Assembly (NCBI GenBank): GCA_963210315.1
Contig: OY723319.1
Location: 1,178,001-1,242,000 of the forward strand
Origin: Rhynchopus euleeides
Taxonomy: Eukaryota; Euglenozoa; Diplonemea; Diplonemida; Diplonemidae
Length of the DNA stretch: 64,000 nucleotides
Reading direction: 5' to 3'
The position numbers and the translations under genes were made by a program. Position 1 is the first letter of the stretch; the number at the start of each line of letters is the position of its first letter. Below, piece by piece: positions 47,229 through 58,884 of the stretch. The notes under the pieces are model-generated. The model did no database searches and was not told the origin of the DNA. It saw nothing but the letters and a program-made list of their open reading frames with translations.

Positions 47229-48242
47229 TGTACACAGCAAACTTATTCCATCCTATCCGAGATGTCCTCACCACCCCTCCCACAGGGGTGGGGGAGACGG
47301 GGGGCGCAAAGGCCCTTCCCAAAGTCACGATATTTGTATCGTTGAGCTCCGTGGTGGGGAGTGGGGGTGGGGTGTCTTTCGCTCAGAGTGCTGCAGGGTT
47401 AACCCACCCAAAAAAGTGAACAACACACACACACAAGGGGGTCTTCGCGACGGGATGGTCGTCAGTGCATTTTTTGGTGCATTTCCTCAGGAAACTCGGT
47501 GAAAACTGACGAAGGATAACGAAGCATATCGACCAGCGAAGATCCCCCCCCACACACCAGAGCTCACATATTTCTCACTTTTCTGCAGTTTCGAGCGAAG
47601 GCACCGAGGGGGTAGGTTTGGTGATTCCTGATTCACCCTCGCCCCCCCCCCCCCTCCCCCTTCCTCCTCCGTTCCCGCTTTCCCGTGCCCCCTTCCGTCA
47701 CACGCACAGTGTGATTCGGGCGTTCCTTTATGTTCGGGATCCGCCCCCTCTGCGACCATCGGCATTGCCATTTTGCCGTTTTTTGCCCCATGCGTTTTCT
47801 TGGTGGTAGTGTTCGAAGGGACACCCTCACCACCCCACCCCCCCACTTTTCTTTGAACTTACCTATCATCCCTCCACTTTGTCTCTCTTGTGACTCGCTC
47901 TGGTTGCATTTTCGTTCCGTTTCCGTACATCCGTCTCATGAGAAGGTGGAACCCCGCTTGCCTCCACTGCAAGCGGGATACACTTTTCAAGAGTCACACG
48001 TGTGCGTGCGCCCTGCCTCCCTTCTTTCCCTCTCTCCATCTACACAGAATCCTGTTGTCCGTACGCCCCTCCATGCGATTGACAAAACAGCCAGAAAGGC
48101 AGCTGGCAGAACAGCGGCCTCTGTAGTCGGGGGCTAGCCTGGTGAACCAGCAATCGTTCAAAGGGGTCGGGTGGGGTTGTCATTTGTTGCGGTATGCATT
48201 GACATTGCGTCCCCAAGTGGTGTGTGTGTGTGTGTGGTTAAC
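47229..48242. other. Intergenic; nothing recognised
   Basis: C run near 47642; no credible ORF. Confidence 0.5.
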
Positions 48243-48580
48243 AAGTTTTAAGGCGGTGTCGCCCTGCACGGGCAGTAGCACCTCCCCTTCAGTATCGCAC
48301 TCCCGAAGGATTCCCCAACACGACGTGACACCGGTTTCGACGCGTACTCTTCGTACCCCTCCCCCCGGCCGCGTCTCTTCAGCGAAGAACCGGGGATAAT
48401 CGGACCAGGGCTAGCTAAACCCTGGTGGTGTCACGGGTGGGGTTGGAGAGGGAGAAAAGGAAGAAATGAAGTTGCGAAAAAGTCAAACACTGACACGTGA
48501 AATCAATAAAAAAGGCGGTATATATCGCCCCCTTGCTGCGACGTAGACACTAAATAGTCAGGCCGCTCCAAGAGTCTTGA
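48243..48580 (-). repeat. Dispersed repeat P, copy 2
   Basis: Inverted near-identical copy of 16258-16593. The hairpin motif is at about 48295-48360 on the minus strand. Next to a GT microsatellite. Confidence 0.65.
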
Positions 48581-48582
48581 AG

Positions 48583-48606
48583 GTGTGTGTGTGTGTGTGT
48601 GTGTGT
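48583..48606. repeat. GT microsatellite
   Basis: Twelve GT dinucleotides at the edge of repeat P copy 2. Confidence 0.9.
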
Positions 48607-50190
48607 AAAAACAGTGGAGGGGTGGTGCTGTCAGAGTGAGCTCGGTGCAACTTACACGATACAAACAGAAAATCACAGTCCAGATGGCAGCCCTGCTGAG
48701 ACGTGGCGGGCGCTCCTCTCCGATAAGAATTCAGACAAAAAAGATTAACGTGTGGGCCTAACACTACAGCGCCGCAGTGCACAGAGAGGACAGGAACGAA
48801 GTAAACGACTGATGTGCGCGTGGGAAGGGGCTGGGAGGGAAGGGGGCATTGCCCCCCCACCCCCCCACCTCCACCCCACCTCTCGCCAGGCCTGGGACAC
48901 ACTCCGACCTGCATTTTGAGTGATCGGGAGACAGTTTTTCTCTCCGTGGCTCTGTGCCCTCGGTGTCTCTCTTGACTGTATTTCAGCTCAGCCCCCCTCG
49001 CCAGCTGTATGAGGTATGAAGCAACTCTTTGGAACATGTCCGAAAGGAGCCATTGTGGTGTGCATTCCATCGGCGCAGCTCGGAAGAGAACTGCGATTTT
49101 TTTATGGCGTCGAAAAGGGAAGGACTCCCTTTTTCTGGACAAGGCACAACCCTGTCCTTCACAGGCGGTTCTTCTTTTTTGGTTTATAAAGTCGGGCGAT
49201 ATTTTTTTTTTGCTGCAGCACTATTGCTCTCCCCAGCCCCCAGCCAAAACGCGCCAACAAAGAGCTAACGGTATGGGAGGGAAGGGCCCCCCACTTCCCG
49301 CTGTAGTTTCGGCTTTCATCCGACACCTCCTTTGGCCGGACTCCTTCCAGGTGCGTTGCCAGGACCAAGGGATCCTGATGTAGCGAGTTCTCAGGCTCCC
49401 TATCTCAGCCCCAGCAGCAGCCTTCCCCACAGGCCCTGCATGCCCTGGGGAGGAAAACCTGCGCAGCAGCCTGGCACCCTCTACATATCCCCCTCCCTCA
49501 CCCTCTCCAGAAAGGGGGGAGATGATTGCGCTCGGGTGAGCGTGGCTTCGTCCCCTGTACAGCTTGTGAGGCAGGTTACCCACAGGCGGCTCCCTTGTGT
49601 CGTGGCTGTGTGGTTTCTTATCCGGGGACCCCTTGGGTGGGATATCCCCGTGCCCCCTCTGGCAGTGTTCTCGATGGAGGCTGTGCCCCCTCGTGTCTCG
49701 ACAGGGGGCTGATAGCACAGCCGAAAGCAAGGCTCGTTCAGATGTGTTCCACAAGCCTTCAGCTGCCGGTGGGCAGTGCTGATCCACCTTTCATCAGGTC
49801 AGACTATCATCGAGGCCGACATTGATGGTTCGGTGCAGCCCCACTGAGGGGTCGTTCTTCTGCCCCTTTCTTTTATTCCTTCTCTGCTGGATCTTGCACC
49901 CCCCCCCTCTCACACAGCACTTGTGCATGTCGACGCCAAAACAAAAAGCGTGCCTGTTGCAGGGTGGCGTGGTCGGCCCTCGCCCACCTCACCCACTCCT
50001 CTTGCAGTGCACGGGGGCATCGCCCCGTGGGTGGGACCGCTTGCACGTCAGCCTCCTCCTGGCAGGTTTGTTCGGCCGCACACCCCCAACATTGGGTCGC
50101 AGGAAAGGGGCTGATTTTTTGTTGGCTCTCCACACCCCACCACACGCAGGCTCTGGGATCCGCCTGTGATGACGGAACAGTAGGCCAACA
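48607..50190. other. Region upstream of gene 4; nothing recognised
   Basis: Open frames are short and irregular on both strands. A possible acceptor-like CACACGCAG lies about 40 bp before the ATG. Confidence 0.5.
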
Positions 50191-53100
50191 ATGCGTCTGT
50201 GCTGCGTTTTGCTGCTGATCGCTCTTCCAGCCTCTGACGCGTTTCTCCAGAGCGTCCAGAACGCGGTGTGCAAGGACAGGGGTTATGCAGATGCCTCGGA
50301 TTTCCAGTGCCAGCAGTACGCCCACCAGCAGGGGGTTGTGATGCACAAGGCAACGTATGCGTTGCATAACGAAGGGTGCAATGTCGTTACAGACTGCACC
50401 CAGTTCGTGGGAGGGTGTGACACGTTCAAAAACGGCGAGGTGGTCTACGTGGTGTCAGATGTGATCTACGTCGGTGCCGTCTGCGAAGCGGAACTCCCGT
50501 GTGTCTGCAAGGATCCCGCTGTCGATCCCCCGCCACTGCCGCCTCAGCCTGACAACATCCACATTGTTCTGAAGCAGACCACCGACACCTGTGCGGAGGT
50601 TGTGTCGGACCTCGTGTGCCAGCAGTATGCCACGTCGCGTGGCCTGGAGTTTCAGGCGTATGACAAGGGGCCGACGAGTGGCTGTCTTCTGAACGAGGGG
50701 CAGAAGTTTGTTCGGTTCTCGACAAAGGGCACGCATACCAACTGCGGTGCGAATGAAACCGACTTCGACTGTGTGTGCATCGCGCCCACGCCGGCTCCGC
50801 CGACGCTTGCGCCACCTACCGCTGTTCCGACCCCGGCGCCTGTGACCCCGGCGCCACTGACGATCGCACCGGTTACCCCAGCGCCGCTGACGTCAGCACC
50901 GCCCACTGCCGTGCCAACGTTGTCGCCTCCGACAGTGGCACCCACGACGACTTCGCCGCTAACGCTGGTGCCAACTGCTGTTCCGACAGCATCACCTCTG
51001 ACACCAGCGCCGGTGACACCGGCGCCACTGACACCTTTTCCGCCAACGCTGGCGCCGACTGCTGTTCCGACAGCGGCACCTCTGACACCAGCGCCGGTGA
51101 CTCTGTCACCGCCCACTGCGACCCCGGCACTGCCTCCGACGCCTTCGCCTCCAACGCTGGCACCAACTGCTGTTCCGACAGCGGCACCAGCGACACCAGC
51201 GCCGGTGACACCTGCACCTCCAACACTGGCGCCGACTGCCGTTCCGACAGCAGCACCTTTGACACCGGCACCACTGACACCTTTTCCGCCAACAGTTGCG
51301 CCAACTGCTGTGCCGACTGCGGCACCTCAAACTTCGATACCGGTGACGCCTGCACCCCCGACATTGTCACCAACTGCTGTTCCGACGACAATACCTCTGA
51401 CGCCAGCGCCGGTGACACCGGCGCCTACGTTTGTGCCGACAGTGGCACCTCCGACACCTTCGCCGCCAACGCTGGCGCCAACTGCTGTCCCGACAGCGGC
51501 ACCTCTGACACCAGCGCCGGTGACTCTGTCGCCGCCCACTGCGACCCCGGCACTGCCTCCGACGCCTTCGCCTCCAACGCTGGCACCAACTGCTGTTCCG
51601 ACACCAGCGCCGGTGACACCTGCACCCCCAACACCTTCGCCTCCAACACTGGCTCCAACGGCTGTTCCGACAGCCTCACCCCCGACACCCGAGCCGGTGT
51701 CCACCCTGCCCCCCCCGACGCCTTCGCCTCCCACACTGACACCACCTGCTGTTCCGACACCAGGCCCGACCCTGTCACCCCCGACACCTACGAATCCGCC
51801 AACGCTGACACCCACCGATGGCCCAGACACTGCGCTGCCCCCGTCGCTGACCACCACGCCGCCCACCACGGGAACGCCTGCGACACCGCAACCCTCAACC
51901 TTCGCACCACCCCCCACGGGCCAGGTCATCGGCGGGGCCGGCGGCGGGCTGCTGACTGGCGGCGCCGCTGTCGCGAGCGCCGCATCCGCAGGCCGCATGG
52001 CACTGCTGGCTGGGGTGGAGGCATGCAGGCTCGACGTCGAGCACCTGGAGGAGCCAGAGTACCTCCCGTGGACGCTGCACCCGCTCCGCATCACGGTGCA
52101 CGGCAGCGAGTGGGTCGGCGCAGTCCTGGGCAACACAGCCCTCTGCGCCGGTGCCTCCGCCCTGGGTTGGGCAGCCGTCCTCATCGTGCGTGCCGTCCTC
52201 CCCCGCTACAGCGAGGCCTTCCAGGCACGCATGGACGTGCAGGGGTTCCTCCGCCTCCCCTCGGCAGTCCTTTTCCTCTTCACCATTCTCTACCAGGGGA
52301 CGTCCCTCGCGTCGCTCCGCATGATGATCGCAGGCACCGAGTGGTACTACGAAGTGGTGGGCGCGGTGGGCCTGCTGACCTGCATCGCAGTCCCGGTGCA
52401 TCTCTACCGCCAGATCAGGGCCTGCGTCCCCACCCACGGGAGGTACGCCCTGGACCCATCCCAGTCGGGCGCTATCAAAAACTTCTTCCTGGGGCCTGGG
52501 GAGTGGGTCAGCGCAGAGCCAAAATTCCACTGGGTCCAGCGCTATAGCGTGGTGATCCGACCCTACAAACAGCAGTACGCCTGGTGGGTCTGTGTGGAGT
52601 ACCTTGCGATGATGCTGCTGTCAGGCGCGTCCTCCGCAAGGCTCCGGGGGCATGTGAAGTGCTGCGCCCTGAAGAGCACCAGCGCCCTGATCCTGCTGGT
52701 TCTTTCTGTTGCGTCGCTCTGCGTGCGCCCCTACCACCGCCCCCGGGACAACGTATTGGGTCCGCTTATCAATTTCACGCAGACCGTGTCGGTCGTGATG
52801 GTCGCCACCGGGTTCTGCAAGAACGACTCCCTCGAGTTTGAGGAGTGGATGTTCCGCCGCTCTGAGGAGGTTCTCGTTCTCTCCGTTGTGCTCCTCCTCC
52901 TGAAGCTGCTGTTCGACGCGACAACAGAGGTGTACGTCTTCTTCACGGGGAGACGTGTCGCGCTGCAGCACATGGAGTATATGAGGCAGCCCTTTGACGG
53001 GGACACCGCGAAGAGCCTCACCGACGACGAGTCGATAGAGATGCTTGAGGACACCATCGACTGCGATGTGGTGGTGGCAGATGCTGATGACACCTGCGGG

Positions 53101-53617
53101 GCTGGCTCCCCGAGCGAGGTGCCCCACCTGGATTTGGCGAGCTTCGAGGAGGTGGGGTCTGGGGAGCTGGTGATGCCCGGGCCGCAGCAGGGGCAGGATG
53201 CTAACCAGTCGACCCTCTTGTCGCTGTCGGAGCCGCTGCTGCCCCAGTCGTCGCGGGGGCTGTCGTCGTGCGACGGGGGGCAGTCGCCCACAGCCTCGGG
53301 CAGCGTGGTGCTGCTCCCACGGAAGCTGTCCAGCATCAGCGTCAGGAAGGTATGTGTAGTATGTGTCTGAGCCCCCACCCGGAGGAGGTGTCCTGCCCTG
53401 CAGCTCGCCTAGGCAGAGTGGGGGATCTGTGTGTGGTGCTGCGGTGTGCTGTCCCTCTCTATCTGCCACCCACACCCACACTCCCACGCAGGTTTATCTC
53501 GATGGGCGCACCGACCTGGAGCGGTTCCTCTGCAATGCGACCGATGGGAAGTATCAAGAGCAGGTTGCGCAGCGTCGCGACAGCGACGGGAATCCGATTG
53601 CCCGCGTCCTCCTGTAA
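50191..53617 (+). CDS. Cys-rich, TP-stalked seven-span membrane protein (gene 4), two exons
   Basis: Exons 50191-53349 and 53492-53617 give 1094 aa. The signal peptide is MRLCCVLLLIALPASDAF. Two cysteine-rich modules (about 25-107 and 130-193, with CQQYAHQQG and CQQYATSRG) precede the longest TP stalk of the three paralogues (about 196-570). The juxtamembrane SAASAGRMALLAG and the LPWTLHPLRIT blocks match gene 2 closely. About seven membrane spans (633-920) include GEWVSAEPKFHWVQRY, YAWWVCVEYLAMMLLS and RPYHRPRDNVLGPL. The cytosolic tail is acidic and Ser-rich. The small last exon encodes VYLDGRTDLERF and ends ARVLL; without splicing the frame stops at 53370. This is the closest relative of gene 2 in the window. 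Molecular function is unknown. Confidence 0.87.
50785..51910 (+). repeat. Thr/Pro stalk minisatellite of gene 4
   Basis: About 375 codons of APTAVPTAAPLTPAPVT-type repeats, with several 100-200 bp blocks reused almost unchanged. This also produces long spurious frames in the other phases and on the minus strand. Confidence 0.82.
53350..53491 (+). other. Intron of gene 4 (142 nt)
   Basis: GTATGT...CCACGCAG, phase 0. Its position near the C-terminus corresponds to the gene 3 intron. Confidence 0.78.
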
Positions 53618-53710
53618 AGCGCCTGGGTTATTTTTGTGTTATTTTAGTGGAGCAGTTAGCAGCAGATATATGCATGTGGGGGTGAGGGCGAGGGTGGGGG
53701 GGGGGGGGTA

Positions 53711-54857
53711 GGGGGGGTCAAATGGGGGTGACAAACACGATTTTTCAAAAAACCGGCGCAGAGGCCCCAAAGCCCCCGTAAACCCTCCAAACCCCCCCAG
53801 ATCGGTCCGGAAACCCATCGAACCCCACTTTTCCACCATTCCGGGCACCTCAGGTGCCCGAATTGGGGTACCTAAATTTTGTGCCACCGTTTGGTACCGT
53901 ACAGTGCCACTGTGTGGGAGGTTGGAAAAGAAAATGCCCCAACACACCACATCTGAGGGTTGCAATGCATGTTGCTTGCCAACCACGTCATCCGGTGGGT
54001 GTCAGGCGCTATGTAGGTGGCATTAGCCAGGTCTTCGATGTGTTCTGGCTTGTATATATACCTCCCTGCCTGCGGCACAGGCACTGCCTTTGTCCCCCAC
54101 ACCAGCCACAGAGAGCGTATTGTACTCGGTCCACGGTTGCTGATTCATTGTGATGCGTTGTATCCTCGAGTGAACGTCACACACTAGTGGCACCACCACC
54201 CGCCATCCGAGAGCTGTATTGACTTTGCGCGCTTCCGTTGTATTCACCTCGCCACGCATATTGCACCGTTCAGTACCAGTGCTCTTGGGCCAGGCAAAGT
54301 AGACCGCAGCAACTACCAATTCTGGCACAATGGGTACCACGACAGCGCACTTCATGTGTTCCCGGAATGTACAGCTCGTGTTGCAACAGTCGTTGTCAAC
54401 ACATCCCGGTTGTGGAGCACTGCTGCACAGGAATCACACGACCATCTGGACTGTTCCGTACCTACAGGCAGCCTCCCGGTGCATGGTGGCAGGGAGGTAT
54501 ATATACAAGCCAGAACACATCGAAGACCTGGCTAATGCCACCTACATAGCGCCTGACACCCACCGGATGACGTGGTTGGCAAGCAACATGCATTGCAACC
54601 CTCAGATGTGGTGTGTTGGGGCATTTTCTTTTCCAACCTCCCACACAGTGGCACTGTACGGTACCAAACGGTGGCACAAAATTTAGGTACCCCAATTCGG
54701 GCACCTGAGGTGCCCGGAATGGTGGAAAAGTGGGGTTCGATGGGTTTCCGGACCGATCTGGGGGGGTTTGGAGGGTTTACGGGGGCTTTGGGGCCTCTGC
54801 GCCGGTTTTTTGAAAAATCGTGTTTGTCCACGTAAAAGGGTGGCATTTGACCCCCCC
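53711..54857. mobile_element. Family A foldback element, copy 2
   Basis: 1147 bp, nearly identical to copy 1 and in the same orientation. TA flanks lie at 53709-53710 and 54858-54859, with poly(G) on both outer sides. The left end lies 93 bp past the stop codon of gene 4, so it may fall in that gene's 3' region. Confidence 0.85.
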
Positions 54858-55204
54858 TAGGGGGGGGGGGGGGTCTTCGCTACGGCGCTGTTTTTTTGGT
54901 GAATTTTCTCCGATTGTTGTGAGAAAAAAAATGCCGAATTCTGCCGAAACGATTGCGAGGATCCCTCCCCCTCACTCTCACCTCCTGAGTGGGATCAGGT
55001 TGGATGGATTTGCCTCCCGGAACGGGGTTGCTGACGGTGTGTCTGCGGGTTCGCCCGGCGCGGGTCATGTCATGCTTGCCGTCTCTACGTCACAGCAGAA
55101 GCCTCGCTTGGTGTGTCTATTCCCAAGGGAAAAGTGGGTTTTGGCCATTGTGGCCAAAATGGCCATTTTTGGGGAAAACCCCCAAAATAACCCAAAAAAT
55201 CGCC

Positions 55205-55855
55205 ATCTTACACCCACCTATAGCACCATTCGGGCCCAAAAATGATTTTTGGGCCAATTCTAACCTGTTTTGGACACTTTTGCCACTTTTTTGGTGTATT
55301 TTTTGGTATTTTTCTGTCCAAAAACAAGGTCGGACGTAAGTCGGACGTAGGTCGGACGCACTTCGCACAACGTTCTGGGCCCACAGTTTGGTCAAATAAT
55401 GGGTGAAAACCCCCGAAAAAGTACCCTGGGAGGTCCAATGGTACCAAACTTCCACCACAACTGCACCGCAATGCTCGTAAATTTCGCAGGAACCCATTTC
55501 AAAATCACACAGTTTTTCAAAAGGAGAGCTGCCCATATCGCCCTTTGAAAAACTGCGTGATTTTGAAATGGGTTTCTGCGAAGTTTACGAGCATTGTGGT
55601 GCAGTTGTGATGGAAGTTTGGTACCATTGGACCTCCCAGGGTGCTTTTTCGGGGGTTTTCACCCATTATTTGACCAAACTGTGGGCCCAGAACGTTGTGC
55701 GAAGTGCGCCCGACCTACGTCCGACTTACGTCCGACCTTGTTTTTGGACAGAAAAATATCAAAAAATACACCAAAAAAGTGGCAAAAGTGTCCAAAACAG
55801 GTTAGAATTGGCCCAAAAATCATTTTGGGCCCCAGTTGTGCTATATGTGGGTCCA
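55205..55855. repeat. Large inverted repeat (I)
   Basis: Arms of about 315 bp (to 55522, and from 55543) are highly similar reverse complements around a short spacer. A diverged third copy of one arm runs on to about 56240. It lies between A2 and C4 and holds no credible ORF. Confidence 0.7.
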
Positions 55856-56517
55856 GGATGTCGACATTTTCGATTTTTTGGCGTGATTTTCCTGAAAAAT
55901 GGCCATTATGCCTGGAAGGGCGAAATCGGTGAAAACCCCGATTTCTTCGCATTTCTCGGGTTGTGGGGTGAGTTTTGTGACGGAAGTTCGGTACTATTGT
56001 ACCTCCCGGAGTGCTTTTTCGGCGGTTTTCACCAATATTTGGCCAAATATGGGCCTGGAACCTGGTCGAAAGTGCGTCCAACGAGGGTCCAACGTTGGTC
56101 CAACGACGTTTTTGAGCAGAAAAATCACAAAAAAATCACAAAAAATGTGGTAAAAGTGCCCGGAATAGGTTGGAAATGGCCCAAAAACCATTTTTGGGCC
56201 CTAGGTATGCTATAGGTGGGTCCAGGACGTCGATTTTTTGGCCCTACCGCCCGAAAAATGGTCATTTTGCCTGAAATGGCGAAATAGGGGGGAACCCCAC
56301 TTTTTCACCCATTTTTCCGCACTTTTCGGGCTGTAGGGCGAGTTTTCGGTCAGTTTTGGGGTCACAGGTGTGTGGGAACACATTTTTGAGGTGGTTCTCA
56401 CCCGGGGGTGCCCGGTAGATGCCCCAATATGCCGAAGAATATTTTTTCGGACACAGGGTTCCGTTAGAACAAACAGGGAGTCGGACCCCCTACCCCCCCC
56501 CCCCCCCAGTATATTAG

Positions 56518-57208
56518 CACGGTGGGATCTTGTAAATTTTACATGTATAACTACAAGTATATACATGTATTATACATGTATAATACTTGCATGTCAACTA
56601 TTATACATGTATAATACATGTATATGCCTGAAATATACATGTAAAATACATGTATATCAAGTAAAAATACGAGTATAATACTTGCATGTCAACTATTATA
56701 CTTGTATTTTTACTTGATATACATGTATTTTACATGTATATTTCAGGCATTTACATGTATTTTACATGTATAATACTTGTCATGCAAGTATTATACATGT
56801 AAAATACTTGCATGACAAGTAAAATACTTGCATGCAAGTAAAATACATGTATTTTACTTGCATGCAAGTATTTTACTTGTCATGCAAGTATTATACATGT
56901 ATTTTACTTGTCATGCAAGTATTTTACATGTATAATACTTGCATGACAAGTATTATACATGTAAAATACATGTAAATGCCTGAAATATACATGTAAAATA
57001 CATGTATATCAAGTAAAAATACAAGTATAATAGTTGACATGCAAGTATTATACTTGTATTTTTACTTGATATACATGTATTTTACATGTATATTTCAGGC
57101 ATATACATGTATTATACATGTATAATAGTTGACATGCAAGTATTATACATGTATAATACATGTATATACTTGTAGTTATACATGTAAAATTTACAAGATC
57201 CCACCGTG
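56518..57208. mobile_element. Family C palindromic element, copy 4, without insertions
   Basis: 691 bp, apparently the uninterrupted form. The left half is nearly the exact reverse complement of the right half, centred near 56863 on TTGCATGCAA. It is flanked by AG on both sides. Confidence 0.88.
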
Positions 57209-57210
57209 AG

Positions 57211-58884
57211 TGCGCCTTCATCTGCCCACCTCTAGCCTTTTCCGTGTCTATTCCCGTCAGCCCCCCACCCTCACCCCCCGCCCTCGTCTTGGTTTCTTAT
57301 AAGGGCAAAACCCCTCAGGATTGACAGTATTTTTCTGAAAACTCCATGTTTCAACACAGCTTTGATGTGTTGGAAGTGTGCCCAACGCCAAGTAGCTCGG
57401 TGACCTTCTCGGCTGCTGGGCAGTGTGTTGCTGCCGCAAGGCGAAATGAATGTGGATTCGCAGCACAGTCCGATGTTTTCGGTGGAAAACCGTCGACCCG
57501 AAGCTTCCCGTGGCCCTGCACGGAGTCAGCTCAGACCTGTGGGGTTCATCCCTCAGATTCAGACCACCAGCCCAGAACTGCACGCTCTTCTGCCGCATGG
57601 GTCTGTGGTGTGACACTGCCGGTTGGCTTTGCAAGCAAGACAAGCGTGCAGACGGTTCGCCGGATCAGTCTGTTGCTGAAACGTCATCTGTAAACGAACA
57701 CAGGGCATGGTTGCCACGACTGCTTGACTGCAGCCCATCCCAGTTGGTTCGAACCCTACAGTTCTTCGAAGCACAGGCGCAACAGAGTGAGAATCACACA
57801 CACACACACACAACTCCGTATCGTTGACACCCATGCGCGCATATCGGTGCATACACAAATACCAGGCGCACGACGTGCTGATTTTAACGACGCATCCACA
57901 CGCCCCGCCTTTACTCAATTTCATCCACCTCCGCCCAGAAGCTAAAGGGCCTTCGGCGCATGCGCATGGCGGAATCGCTGGTAAGGCTCCCGGTAACAGG
58001 GCCTACCTGTTTTAACGAAGCACGACGGTACAGGTTGCAGAAAATGTGCCTTCATCAGAATGTAGAGCTTGCAAAAACGGCGGCTGCATTTTCTACATTC
58101 TGCTTTTTCTCGTGTGTTTCTGGTCTTTGCCGCATGTGCTTCTTGATTGCCCTGACTTCGTTAGCCACGCGAGTTTGAGACTTGCGATCACAACCACCAC
58201 GCAGCAAGGCGTGTGGGTGGGGGTGGTGGTGGTGGTGGGGGTGGTGTTCTTGCGAACAGTCCCCCCCCTGCCGCCCTTCCTCGGCTTCCTAAGGAAATCC
58301 TTCATATTTGCACCGCGCACCCCCCCCCCCCCCCCCGAGGCCTGACGAGAGTAATAGAGCGGGTCTGCGTGAACACCTCACACTCCACACACCCACGGCA
58401 GGGCGTGGTGTGGCGAGTGTTGGCAAAGCGCACGTATGAAGACACAGGAAGCACGCATGGGTGCACACAACCAAAATTCGCATGGTGCACTAAGGGGGGG
58501 TGGGGGAGCTGATGAGTCGATCAGACGATTCCCCAAAATCAGGTGGGGGGCGGGGGGGTGCGCGGGGGGGCGGGGTGGGAGGGGTCGTGGCTGCAGACAA
58601 AGCCCGTGACGAGGAACATGAGAAAACGAACCGGTGGGATTGTGTTGGGTACTGACTGCCATGTTGTCAAGATATACGAACCAAAAAAAACTGGGAAAGT
58701 TTTGCCGAAAAAATAATCATGTTGGCAACAGTTCCCTGGCTCTGCTCTGTGACCGGCAGCCTCCGTAACAGCAACGCACACACGCTATGGGGGGCGGTGG
58801 CCGTTCTGCCTACCGCCACCCCACCTCCCCCTATTTTTAACCTTGGTTTTCCGAAAAATGACAAAGAAAAAAAAACGATCCTGT
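57211..58884. other. Intergenic; nothing recognised
   Basis: Unique sequence with CA repeats near 57796 and C runs near 58320. No credible ORF. Confidence 0.5.

Noticed and set aside
50775-52547. 590-codon plus frame of Ser/Thr/Asp/Cys repeats
   Set aside because: Out-of-frame reading of the gene 4 stalk; the true frame has signal peptide, Cys modules and membrane spans.
57740-57765. GGTTCGAACCC resembles a tRNA T-loop (B box)
   Set aside because: No D-arm, anticodon arm or acceptor stem can be folded upstream.
58507-58545. CTGATGAG..ACGATTCCCC resembles a hammerhead ribozyme core
   Set aside because: The required GAAA after stem II is replaced by GATT, and no cleavage triplet with a matching stem III is evident.
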